A DNA stretch of 64,000 nt, taken from Castanea sativa. Its lineage: Eukaryota > Streptophyta > Magnoliopsida > Fagales > Fagaceae. The stretch is from NCBI RefSeq assembly GCF_040712315.1, contig NC_134018.1, positions 6,004,001 through 6,068,000 of the forward strand, read 5' to 3'. The translations under genes were made by a program, and so were the position numbers. Below, piece after piece: positions 1-11,711 of the stretch (the first letter of the stretch is position 1; each line of letters opens with the position of its first letter). The notes beneath the pieces were generated by a model. The model worked only from the letters and a program-made list of their open reading frames with translations, did no database searches and was not told where the DNA came from.

Positions 1-650
1 AATTAGTATTTTCTTATGCACAAAATGCTTGGAGTTTAGAGAGGAAAGGATTTGAGCTGCACAATTAGTAGCATATTATAACTATTTCAAAAAGAAAAAT
101 TTGGTCAATATGAGCACGATCTTGATTTGATTTTTATTTTTTTTATGAATAGAAATTCTCTACTGTATTTTGAGTGTTTCGCTTCATGTTTTACAAGCTA
201 CAATATTCTATGTGTCTAATTTTTTATAAGAATTTATTTGTTTTAAAAGTAAAAAAAATAATAATAATAAAAAAAAAGGTAGTCAGCTGGCATATTTTTA
301 TTCATTTTTATATATGTTCATGTTTCATGTTCAGCTCAGCTGCCATTAAACTTGGGTACATATCAAACTGATGGTGACTTCAAAGATAAAAAAGTTTGGT
401 ACATATTTATCAAAAAAGAAAGTTTGGTACAAATCAAATTGACGGTGACTTTAAAAAAAAAATTATTAATATATAAAAAAGACCGTGACTTAAAAAATAA
501 AAAGTCACCATCATTTTTATTCTTACCAAACTTTAATAGTGGTTAAGCTGACAATTATGTTGCTTCGCTGTTCAACATTTTAAGTACAGACACGAATGAG
601 GAAAAAAAAAAAAAATGACACATTCCATCCATTTTTCCTTCACGTTTTCC
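1..650. other. Upstream flank of RLP1, AT-rich
   Basis: No gene seen. Between 350 and 520 a short phrase (TTGGTAC...GGTGACTT) recurs about three times in direct order, and its inverse occurs once: TGATGGTGACTT at about 370 pairs with AAGTCACCATCA at about 504. Poly-A/T runs fill the rest. This is probably old repeat debris; no clear transposon ends were found. Confidence 0.5.
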
Positions 651-657
651 TATAAAA
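651..657 (+). promoter_or_regulatory. TATA box of RLP1
   Basis: TATAAAA lies 65 bases before the ATG. It is followed 17 bases later (668) by CCGGCTCTCC. The same TATA plus C(A/G)GCTCT arrangement stands before RLP2 and RLP3, which supports a shared core promoter. Confidence 0.65.
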
Positions 658-715
658 ATCCACATTCCGGCTCTCCATTCTAAGCAGACAGAGATATTTG
701 TTCTCATTAAGAACT

Positions 716-3700
716 ATGGGTTGCTTAATAATATGCCTCTCTCAACTCGTTTTCCTCGTTTTTCTCTTGCATTCTCAACCTACTTCATCATCATCTTTCT
801 CCTCTTCTTCTACACTATTGTGTTCCCAAGAGCAGAGCTCAGCGTTGCTCAAATTTAAGCAACTTCATTCTTATCCAACTTCTTCTTCTTCCAAATATTC
901 TTATGACTGTGATAAAAAGAAAGAGTCTTGGAAAGAGGGCAGAGATTGTTGCTCATGGGGTGGGGTTACGTGTGATACAATGGGGAGAGACGTGATTAGC
1001 CTTGACCTTAGTTGTAGTGAGCTTCAAGGCACCATTCATTCCGATAGCAGCCTCTTTCTTCTCCCTAACTTGCAAGAGCTCAACCTTGCTTTCAACTGCT
1101 TCAATTCACCGATTTCATCTGGGTTTGGTCAGTTTGCTAAGTTGGAAAAACTTAATCTTTCTTCTTCCCAGTTTTCTGGTCTAGTCCCACATGAACTATC
1201 CAAACTCTCCAAACTGTCCTCACTAGATCTCTCTGGCAATAAACAAGTTAGTCTCAATACATCTGTTATGAGGAGGCTTGTTCAAAATCTGACCAAGCTA
1301 ACAGAACTCCGTCTTGATGCTGTTCAGATGTCACTTGTTTCGCTTGATTCGTTGATGAATCTGTCCTCTTCTTTGACAGTCCTTAGTCTCAACGGTTGTG
1401 GATTGCATGGCAACTTACCATATAACATTTTCCGCCTACCAAACCTGAGGGAGCTCAGTTTAATTTGTAATCCTGAACTCAGAGGGGCTTTCCCAACGAC
1501 AAATTGGAGCAATCCCTTGATGTTTTTGGATGTCTCTACCACAGGTTTCTCAGGACCATTGCCAAATTCCATTGACAATCTAAAATTCTTAAAGCATTTG
1601 GGATTGTCTCAGTGCAATTTCAATGGGTCGGTACCTGCATCATTTGGTAACCTTACGCAAATTACTGAATTAGATTTATCAAGTAACAATTTTGTTGGTG
1701 AGTTGCCATCATCACTTTCAAACCTCAAGAAGCTGTCTTTCTTGAATCTCCGATGCAACAAATTAAGTGGTAAGATCCCATCATCTCTTTCATGTGGGCA
1801 ACATCCAATCCTTTAAAATACTTTTGAATCTAATGGAATTGCAATTTTACAGGATCAATACCCGAGTCCTTCGGAAACCTCACGAAAGTTACTTATTGTC
1901 ACCTTTCATCTAACAACTTCATTGGCCACATTCCATCATCACTCTCAAATCTAAAGGATCTCACTTTTCTGGACCTCGGAGGCAACAACTTTGAAGGTAC
2001 ACTTCCAGATTTTATGACCAAGCTCACAAAACTCACAAATTTAGACTTAAATTCTAACCACCTTATTGGTCAAATTGGTGAATTCCAACATGCCAAGTCA
2101 TTGGAGATTCTTTTGTTATATAACAACAGGCTAAATGGCTCTATTCCAAAGTCAATCTCAAACCTTGTGAAACTTCAGAAGCTTGATATTTCTTCAAATA
2201 ATCTGAGTGGCACTCTAGAATTTGATATGTTCTCCAAGCTCAATGAAATCGATTTTCTAGACCTATCCTATAACAGTCTGTCTTTGAGCATCAACAACAA
2301 TTTAAAGTATACCTTCCCCAAACTCAAATACTTGAAACTAGCATCTTGCAACATAACTGGATTTCCGTACTTTTTAAGAACCTTAGAGTTCTTAGACACC
2401 TTAGACCTATCTAACAATAGGATCAAAGGCCAAGTCCCAAAATGGATGTTTAAAGTGCTAGGGAGTTTGAAATCATTAAATCTTTCTCATAACTCTCTGA
2501 CAAGTATAGAGCAAATTCCAGGAAAGAACTTAGAAAATCTTGATCTTCATGCCAACTTTCTTCAAGGAACTTTTCCTGTTCCACCATCTTCAGTGGTTTT
2601 CTTTTCTATATCAAACAATAACTTGTCCGGGGAAATCCCTTGTTCAATTTGCAATCTAACATCCCTCCAAATCCTTGATATCTCCTTTAGCAATCTAACT
2701 GGTACGATTCCACAATGTTTGGGATACTTGAGTGATTTTCTCTCGGTGATGGATTTGCGAACAAATAGATTCCATGGAACCATCCCTGAAATGTTTGCAA
2801 AGTGCAAAAGCTTGAGAACTCTTGTCTTTAATCACAATCAATTGGAAGGGTCATTATCACAATCTTTGGTCAACTGTAGAAAGTTGGAAGTTCTAGACTT
2901 TGGAAATAACAAAATAAATGATTCATTCCCCTATTGGTTGGAAAAGCTTCCAAAGCTACAGGTTCTTGTCTTGAGGTGCAATAGATTTTATGGTCAAATT
3001 GAAAATTTCAAGGCCATCTCATCTTTTGCTATGTTGCGAATAATTGATCTTTCTCAAAATAATTTTATGGGTCATTTAACTTCCAATTTTTTTGAAGGAT
3101 TGAAAGCTATAAAAACAGTCAATGAAAATGAAGTTCCATTGAAATATATTGGGGAAGACTATTACCAAGACTCAATAATGGTGGTATGGAAAGGGCAGGA
3201 ACTTAAGCTAGAGAGAATCTTAACCATCTTCACTACCATTGACCTCTCATGCAACAAGTTCCATGGGCAAATTCCAAAAGTACTTGGAACACTTCAGTTT
3301 CTTCGAGAGCTCAACCTCTCCCATAATAGCCTATCTGGCTATATCCCATCATCGTTGGGAAATATGTTGGTACTTGAATCCTTAGACCTCTCTTCAAATA
3401 TGCTCAATGGCTCCATTCCAATGCAATTGACAAGGTTAACATTTTTAGTTGTTTTAAACCTTTCGCAAAACAAACTTATAGGACCCATACCTCAAGGTCT
3501 ACAATTTAATACTTTTCAAAACAACTCATACATTGGGAACAAAGGATTGTGTGAATTTCCATTATCAAAGAAATGTATGATTGTTGAGCCACCACCGTCT
3601 GAAGAGGACAACGATTTAAAGTTTACAAGTGGATTTGGTTGGAGGGCTGTGATGATGGGGTATGGATGTGGATTTGTGTACGGGATAGCCATTGGATATC

Positions 3701-3768
3701 TTGTTTCCAAGTCTAGAAAACCTCAATGGCTTGTAAGCTTGGTTGGAATATCTTGTTTCCAAATCTAG
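716..3768 (+). CDS. RLP1: LRR receptor-like protein, intact
   Basis: Predicted plasma-membrane immune receptor of the Cf/EIX/Ve type, lacking a kinase. Exons are 716-1769 and 1853-3768. The 83-bp GT-AG intron is phase 1 and sits between two LRRs; joining gives about 989 residues. The reading frame opens upstream at TTG 698, but the first ATG is 716 and begins a hydrophobic signal peptide (residues 1 to about 27). An LRR N-cap follows with a DCCSWGGVTC motif, then 24-residue LRRs of the LxGxIP type. The island before the last LRRs has the Y-x8-KG motif (near 3163-3195). An acidic stretch and a membrane helix near residues 950-972 carry GxxxGxxxG, which in known RLPs mediates pairing with SOBIR1. 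The ligand cannot be predicted. The tail ends in a frame altered by a local duplication (see 3694). Confidence 0.88.
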
Positions 3769-3796
3769 AAAACTTCAATGGCTTGTAAGCTTGGTT
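3694..3796 (+). repeat. Tandem duplication at the 3' end of RLP1
   Basis: Copy 1 is 3694-3744 (51 bp) and copy 2 is 3745-3796 (52 bp). Both run from GG-A-TATCTTGTTTCC to AAGCTTGGTT. Copy 2 has one extra A near its start, so the frame shifts and RLP1 stops at 3768 inside copy 2. Without the duplication the tail would continue into a short basic/acidic end like those of the other RLPs. Only the cytosolic tail is affected; the membrane helix is intact. Confidence 0.85.
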
Positions 3797-4828
3797 AAAG
3801 GAGAATAGTATCTAAAGAAGAGAAGGGGGGTAATATTTAAACATCAAGAGGAAGATGAAATTAAAGCAATTAAGGGGTGGTTGATGTGTTTTGAAAAAAA
3901 ATTCTCTAGAATATTATTGTACTATTGTTTTATATATGCTTGTCTTAGAAGTTGCACAATAATTTGTATGTATAGATGTTTACTTCTTCATAGAATAATT
4001 GTGCTCATATATGATGAACATATATATATATATATATATATAATTTACCGGAATTCCATGTTTTGTTTGTTTTTTTAGATTGTGTGGCATGTTGGAATTT
4101 AGTTCTGGGATGGTCTTGTGCTGGCTACTAATATTTTCTTTGTATCAATGAATAATTGATTTTATATCAAAAGAAAAAAAAAATGGAATATTTCAAATCA
4201 TAATCATAAAAATACTAGAATTCAAAATGAAAAAGGGTTTAGGCATGGAAGTTAGATCTGGTCCTTGATCTGGCATGGAAAAGTGGAAAACACACCCTTA
4301 TTCAAGGAAGGTCGAAGTTTTGTCAGCTGCCACCCTCCCCCACTCACCCCCCGACACCCCTACACCCCACAAAAAAGGAAAAGAAAAAGACCTACTCTGT
4401 AGAAACTTCCAAGGCCCATGAAGGCTTATTTACCTCTTCTTTGCCCAAATTCTTAAGGCCAATATAGTCTGATGTTGGAACTTCCAGCACATATAGAAGG
4501 TAGAGCACACAAGTGTGAGAGATTATCGTTAGAGTGTGAGCTTTTCTTTCTCCTACCATGGTCATTGAAACCTATTAAAGCAAATATTTTAAAGGTATTT
4601 GGGATTATTTCTTAATGCGTTGTTTGAAAGACTTTATTGTTGTGAAGTTGGTTTTTATAGAGGTCATTGAGGTAAACTTATATTTTTCTTAATTTGTAGT
4701 CTAAGTTCAAGTTGTGTGATAAAACTTGAGTAAATGATCAATGTAACTTGTTGATTATAGTGGATCATTCCAAACATGACTTGTCTACGTAGACTTATAG
4801 TTTTTTTGGATGGAGGGGAATAGAAAAA

Positions 4829-4836
<8 letters not shown>

Positions 4837-4870
<34 letters not shown>
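4837..4870. repeat. (AT)n microsatellite
   Basis: About 17 uninterrupted AT units follow a poly-A run. A shorter TA run lies at 4020-4042. Confidence 0.95.
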
Positions 4871-4874
<4 letters not shown>

Positions 4875-6149
4875 AGGGTTTAATAAATCTTATTTTGAAT
4901 TTTTTAAATTGGGGTGAGGGGAGGAAGTATTTAAGCCTATGTTGTGTATCCTCCCAATTTTCATTTTATTTTTTTATGAGGTACCTTAATTTTAATTTTT
5001 TTTAAATAGGAAGAATTTGGAAAAGAGGGGAGGGATTCCATTTATTTTAAAATTTTAATTACCAATTTTACCCCTATGATGAATTAATAAAAGATATCAA
5101 TTTATATGACCATTCTCTTCTACTCTCCTCACCTACTTAATTTTTAATACAACTAGATGATCATCTGTTCTCATTTTTCTTAATTTTTAAAATATCTCCC
5201 ATAAAAAAATTTAAAAATATTTAATTGAGGGTAATTGTTCCTCTCCCGTCTCCTCTCTTCTACTTTCTCTCTCACTCTTTACTCTCCTTTCTTTCCAAAC
5301 TTCCAAACATATTACTGGTATTGGACCTGTTAAATATTGTGTACATTGTTTATGCCTTCTATGTGTTTGATAATTTGTCTCTTACGATACAAAAAAAAGT
5401 CATCTGTGAAATTGAAATCCATTAATAACTAAGATTCCATATTACATATGTTCTTAGCTTAGTCTTGATATTTCTTATCGGTAACTTCCATTAACTTTGA
5501 GTTGGTAAATCCATTCCTGGTTGACAATATTGATTAAGACTCTTACCAGGAAGTGGTTTTTTTTAACCAACATTTTAGACACTCAAACAAATCATCATCC
5601 ATTTTACCTTCTAAAAAATGTGGCATTTGGCGATCTGCCCACAGGTTTTTTTGTCTTTAGTATGGCTTTGATGTTTCTACAAGCTGTAAGTATCCTAATT
5701 TATCGCTAGGATGCCCTTCCTTCAAGTTATTTTTATAACCAATCTAGGCTATTACGTATGGAAACTTGGGTTGAATCTCATGGTGCATACATTGAAATTG
5801 AAGTGAGTTGTAGCGATTTTGAGCTATAATGCCAAAGCCGGCAACTGACATTTTATATAAAATTAATGTAGGCTGCATTAGTTTTTCTAGCCCTTCTAAG
5901 TAACAAAAGAAAGGTGATCTCATGAGCTTTAAATATCAATTGTGTATTTTTACTTCATTTAAGCTACCCCACAATTTCTTTGACCATTTGCCTGGGGAGA
6001 GAGAGAACTCTTGCAAGTGACTATTTTCTGTGTAGCCTACATATACTTATGCGAACAAGATTTGCAATTCATCTATATAATACCTAAAAGCTTAAGCATA
6101 GTATTTATTATTATTATTATTATGCTCATGTTGAACCACATCAACATAG

Positions 6150-6345
6150 CATTTCGGTCTACTTCAATCCAATTGGTCCATTCGTTTTATTTCGATCCAC
6201 TTCAGTCCATCCAGTCCACTTTAGTCCATACAATTTGGTCCACTTCTGACCAATTCGGTCCACGTTGGTCTATTTCAATCTATTTTAGTCCATTTTGGTC
6301 CACTTCGGTCCGTTCAATTCACCTCAGTCCATTTTGTCCTCTTTG
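6150..6345. repeat. Degenerate ~10-bp minisatellite, GGTCCA motif
   Basis: About twenty degenerate units of the form TTYGGTCCAY or TTYAGTCCAY follow one another, including tatttcgatccacttcagtcca. The spacing stays near 10-11 bases. The reading frame through it is a by-product of the repeat and is not a gene. Confidence 0.7.
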
Positions 6346-7126
6346 ATGATGTTTTAGAAGGAGAAGATTATGTTAAAAGAGGAGCTATTTAATTGACAAT
6401 TATGTCAAATTTTTAGTGTAATATTGATAAGTATCTTGACAAAATTATATTTTCTTATGTTATTAAAGTTTTGTATTTTTTTTTCCTAATATTATGTGAT
6501 GGATTTGCTCATTCATGCTTCCTTCTTTAGCCATTCAAGACATATAAAGGATGAATCATTTGTATGAAGTACTAGAAAAAAATCCAACCACACATTAATT
6601 TATTTACAAAATACCTCGCATTATATAATAATTGAATGTAAAATACATTATATTTTCTTAAAAAAATATACAAAATTTAAAACACTTTCTAATCACAAAT
6701 ATATAGATAGCTTAATTTACAAAATCTAATATATTGTATTGACTATTCTTTATTAGAAAATAATCACTTCTTTTTAAGAAGGGATTGAGACTAATACTTA
6801 TAAGTCTCATATATTGTTTTAATTTTTTAATTAACAGGAAAAAAAATCATCGAATATTTTTTTTTTTAAATCATTAAATTTTTTTGGAGCATAGGGCAAA
6901 TCTGCTATTAGTGTTTATAAAGCCTGCATGTAACAAAATTACAAAAATATTATTGAACCAGAAGTCACTAAGCACTTTTCTCAACAAAAAAAAAAAAATA
7001 ATAATAATAATAATAAAATCACTAAGCACTAAAAGTGTTTTTAATGGATTAAAACGCCAACACCGTAATAAAAGTAACATCTTACTTATCAAAATATCAG
7101 TGTACGTACAAACTTGACATAGGATC

Positions 7127-7190
7127 AATGGCAGGGCTGGGATTTAATTTCAAGGGTGGCAAAATTTATAAGCAACAAACATGCGCACAT
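7127..7190 (+). mobile_element. Possible fragment of a hAT-type element
   Basis: The stretch ATGGCAGGGCTGGGATTT followed by GGGTGGCAAAATTTATAAG resembles the left end of the complete hAT-like element at 30312. No right end or target duplication was found, so this is a tentative remnant. Confidence 0.3.
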
Positions 7191-8481
7191 ACACGCAAAT
7201 GTTTGATACCAATCTGAATAATGACAAATCATTCACGTGAATACCCAGCGATGTTTTAATGTAAACAAAGTTTTAAGATAACAATTTTTTATATGATGTT
7301 AATTTGTTAGGTGTTTGTAAATTTTTTAAAGTCAAAATTTTACTTATGATTCACATTAAAGGATTATTAGTAGGTAGACAAATCCAAAGTATAGCTCTTG
7401 TTAGATCTGATATTTTGATTAATTAAACTCATAAAATAGTTGACTTGCAATATTTTATAAGACTAATTTGGGAATTTATGGCCAAGAGTCTTGTAACTTA
7501 ATTAGTTTTTCTAGTATTTCTAACAAAAACATTTAGAGTTTAAATTTTCTATCTCCCATTGTAACTATTGAATTATCAAATAATAAAAAAACATGTGAAC
7601 ATATGGGTCCAGTTAATGAGTGCTCTAGTGCATTCATTAAGGTTGATTTTTTTAATTGCGATCGATTTCCTTTTTATAAGTACTCAAGTCACTTCAACCA
7701 CTTCCTAATACAAGAATTCAGCTAAAAAACAATCATACAAGTGGGATTCGTTTAAAGCCTCCTTAACAAGTGTACAAGAGCATTGATTAACAAGCCAACA
7801 AAAATTTACATGAATAAAATTTTCTTTGAGAACTTCTCAAATATCTAGTAAAAACTAGAATCCGGACTTCTTTCCTGAGTTTTCAAGGCTACTGTTATGC
7901 TAGAACGATATCTAGTCTTACTGCATTTCCATTATGCATTCGGTGGTATCAGGGATCTACTCAATCAAAACCATTCTGCATCACCCCAACCAGTTATCAC
8001 AAAATGTTGAAGTGAATACTCTTAGCAAAGTTAGCTTAAATAGGAAAATATTGAGGTTTTAGCTAGTTATAGTTTCACTAAATAGTTATTGAGGCTGGTA
8101 TGAATGGGTTATGAGCTTAGTCACGGAAAAGGAATAAGTAAATGGGGAGACTTAAAATGCAAGTACAAAGACTAAGACTTAAATTGTTAGTGTTTGTGAG
8201 ACACCCATTAGAATTCTATCATCTGAAGTGTAGACTACGATGGCTTTGTTGAAAATGATTGTGAGAGAAAGGAAAACGGAAGAGGTGCCCATTCCATTAG
8301 TGCTTCTTGAGTCTTTAGCCAAAGTCATGATAGACCATAAGAAATCAACGAACCTGTCCTAAGAAATCAAGGAATCTATGATGGCTTTGTTGAGAACATA
8401 AATAAAAATTAGATAATATTAATAAAGTAAAAAAATGAAGATAACAAGTACAACTATGAGGTAGTTATCATCACTCTTTCA

Positions 8482-8488
8482 TATAAAA
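8482..8488 (+). promoter_or_regulatory. TATA box of RLP2 pseudogene
   Basis: TATAAAA lies 69 bases before the ATG, with CCAGCTCTGC 17 bases downstream at 8499. The layout matches RLP1 and RLP3, so the promoter has survived although the reading frame has not. Confidence 0.55.
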
Positions 8489-8550
8489 TACCCACCTTCC
8501 AGCTCTGCTTTGAAGACATAATATATTTGCCTCTGATCTCATTTGGAATT

Positions 8551-11500
8551 ATGAGGTGGTTAATATGGCCCTCTCAACACTTCTACTTCTTACCGCTCTT
8601 CTATTCTCTTTTTACTTCATCATCATCATCATCATCTATTGCCTCTACTTTGAAACCACTGTGCTCCCAAGACCAGTAGTTAGCATTACTCCATTTTAAG
8701 CAATTATTTACCTTTTCAGAATTTGCTTCTTATGATTGTAACCTTTTGGGTTATCAGCATTCTTATCCAAAGATGGAGTCTTGGAAAAAGGGCACTGATT
8801 GCTGCTCGTGGGATGGGGTTACTTATGATAGGGTGAAGGGAAACCTGATTGGCCTTGACCTCAGTTGTAGCTGGCTTCAAGGCACCATCCCTTTAAATAG
8901 TACTCTCTTTCTTCTCTCTCACTTACAACATCTCAACCTTGCTTTCAATGACTTTGAACTTTCGTTGATTTCATCTGGGTTTGGTCAATTTACTAGGTTG
9001 AGATATCTTAACCTTTCAGGTTGTGTGTTTTCAGGCCAAGTCCCACTTCATTTATCGCACCTCTCCCTATTGGCCTCACTAGATCTCTCTCAAAATCATT
9101 TTGTTAGTCTCAAAACATTTGTTGTTAGAAGGCTTGCTAAAATTTGAAGATGCTAAGAGAACTTCATCTTGATTTGGTTGACATGTCTTCTGTTTTACTT
9201 AGGTCTTTGATGAATTTTTCTTCTTCATTGACAACCCTTAGTCTCTTTAACTGTGAATTGCAAGGGACGTTACCAGTTGATATTTTTCACCTACCAAACC
9301 TACTTACACTCTCTTTAACGTCTAATATTGAACTCAAAGGGTTTTCTCCATTGGTAAATTTGACAAGTCCCTTAAGGTTTTTGGATCTCTCTTACACTAA
9401 TGTCTCAAGAGAATTACCAAAATCAATTGACAATCTAAAATTCTTAAGGAAATTGGGATTACGTCAATGCAATTTTAATGGCCCAATACCTGTATCACTC
9501 GGTAACCTTACACAACTCACTGATTTGGATTTATCTGAAAACCATTTTAGTGGTGAGATACCATCATCACTTTCAAACCTCAAGATGCTATCATACTTGG
9601 GTCTAGAATACAACAATCTCAATGGTAAGATCCCATAATCACTTTCATTTTACAATGTATAGTTTGTGCAAATTGTTTGAATCTCATAAAATTGCAATTT
9701 TGCAGGTTCATTTCCCTCATCAATTGGGATCCTCACAAAAGTTACTCAAATTTTCCTCCGATCTAACTACTTCACCGGTCAAATTCCATCACTTTCAAAG
9801 CTAAAGGATCTCAATCTTATTGACTTAAGATTCAACAACCTTAGAGGTAGAATTCCTGATTTTTTGACCAACCTCACAAGACTCACCAAAGTTTACTTGT
9901 CTTAAAACCAACTCACAAGTCAAATTGGTGAATTCCAAAGTAGCAATTCCTTACAAATTCTTAGATTGGAAAATAACAGGCTTTATGGTTCTATTCCAAA
10001 ATCAATATCTAATCTTGTGAATATTATAGAGCTTGATATTTCATCAAATGACTTGAGTGGCATTGTGGAATTTGATCAGTCTATAAAGCTCAAAGAACTT
10101 CAAACTCTTGATCTTTCATATAACAATCAATTATTGAGCATCAAAAGCAAATTTAATGATACCTTCCCTGATCTTCAATCTTTGAACTTAGTTTCTTGCA
10201 ACATAACCAAATTCCCAAATTTCATAAAACTGTCAAAAAGATTAGAAAACTTAGACCTATCTAATAATAGCATTTACGGTCAAGTCCCACAATGGATGTT
10301 TGAAATTAGGGAGAATTTGGTATACCTAAATCTTTCTTATAATTTTTTATCAAGTATAGATAGACTTCCATGGAAGAATCTAAGGTTACTTGACCTTCAG
10401 GCCAATCTATTACAAGGAAAGCTTCTTGTTCCTCCATTTTATACAAAAGTTTTTTCTATCTCACACAATAAATTGACAGGGGGTATCCCATCTATGATTT
10501 GTAATGTAAGTTCCCTTGCAATCTTTGACATATCTCACAACAATTTGGGTGGGGCACTTCCACAATGTTTGGGAAACTTCAGTTATTCTCTTTTAGTGAT
10601 GGATTTGCAGATGAATAATTTTCATAGCATCATCCCTGATACTTTTTCATGGGGCTATAGCTTGACAACTCTTGTCTTAAATGGTAATCAATTTGAAGGG
10701 CTATTACCAAAATCTTTGGTTCGCTGTACAAGTTTAGAAGTTCTAGACCTTGGAAATAATAGGATAAATGATTCATTCCCTTCTTGGTTGGAAGCTCTAT
10801 CAAATCTAAGGATTCTTGTCTTGGGATCTAATAGACTCCATGGTCCAATTGGAAATCATAAAACTGATGGGATGTTTTTCTCTAAACTTCAAATTCTTGA
10901 CCTCTCCCACAATGAGTTCATTGGCCTTTTACCAAGAAATTATTTTGAAAACATGAAAGGCATGAGGAGTATCGATGAAGATAAACCTGAACAACAATAT
11001 TTGGGTGAATATTATCTTCACGAATATCCAACTACAACTTATTATCAAGATTCAGTAGTGGTAACAGTAAAAGGATTGGAGATAGAAGTACTGAAAATCC
11101 TAACCATCTTCACAGCAATTGATTTATCAAGCAACAAATTCCAAGGAGAGATTCCAGAAGAACTTGGAATGCTTAAATTTCTCCAACTGCTCAACCTTTC
11201 CCATAACAGCCTAACTGGACATATCCCATCATCTTTGGCAAATTTATTAACACTTGAATTGTTAGATCTCTCTTCAAATAAACTCGGTGGGGAAATTCCC
11301 ATGCAATTGACAAGCCCAACATTTTTGGCCGTGTTAAACCTTTCGCAAATCTAGCTTACTGGATCCATACCTCAAGGTAAGCAATTTGCTACATTTCAAA
11401 ATGACTCATATAATGGGAACTCGGGATTGTGTGGATTTCCACTGTCATGGAAATGTAGTGCTGACGAGCCTCCACCTCCTCCACTAGCATTAAATTTCCA

Positions 11501-11711
11501 AGAAGACAATAATGATTCAATGTTTGGAAATGGATTTGATTGGAAGGCTATGTTGATTGGGTATGGATGTGGATTGGTGTTAGGATTAGCTATGGGATAT
11601 GTTATGTTTAAAATGGGAAAACCGCAGTGGCCAGTAAGGTTGATTGAAGGAGAACAGAATGGAAAGGTGACAATGCCCAACAACCAAAGACCCAAGCGAA
11701 GAAGAAGTTAA
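8551..11711 (+). pseudogene. RLP2: decayed LRR receptor-like protein
   Basis: A full-length paralogue of RLP1 and RLP3 that cannot make the receptor. It starts with a signal peptide at ATG 8551 but meets TAG at codon 43 (8677), where RLP3 has AGC. A one-base loss near 9133-9145 shifts the frame. The phase-1 intron is preserved (9625-9705, 81 bp, GTAAGA...TGCAG). Further stops are TAA at 9903 (RLP3 has TAC) and TAG at 11352 (others have CAA). After 11355 the frame is open through the acidic, proline-rich segment, the GxxxG membrane helix and a basic tail ending at 11711. The island Y-x8-KG region is still recognisable near 11040-11080. Several independent lesions argue against sequencing error. 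A short product of the last open segment is possible but unlikely to work. Confidence 0.88.

Larger units (their letters stand above)
3797..8481. other. RLP1-RLP2 intergenic region
   Basis: No gene supported. The part just after RLP1 (to about 4150) contains a phrase (TGTGTGGCATGTTGGA, then GGTCTTGTGCT) that recurs downstream of RLP2, RLP3 and RLP5, so it is conserved 3' flank of the RLP family. The rest is AT-rich with simple repeats, a 10-bp minisatellite (6150) and possible transposon debris (7127). A short phrase (GATGGCTTTGTTGA) occurs twice near 8238 and 8385; I do not recognise it. Confidence 0.5.

Noticed and set aside
698..715. Upstream extension of RLP1 starting at TTG
   Set aside because: TTG is not a normal plant start; ATG 716 begins the signal peptide and aligns with the starts of RLP2 and RLP3.
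6011..6346. Open frame of 111 codons
   Set aside because: It is produced by the degenerate 10-bp repeat and has no recognisable domain.
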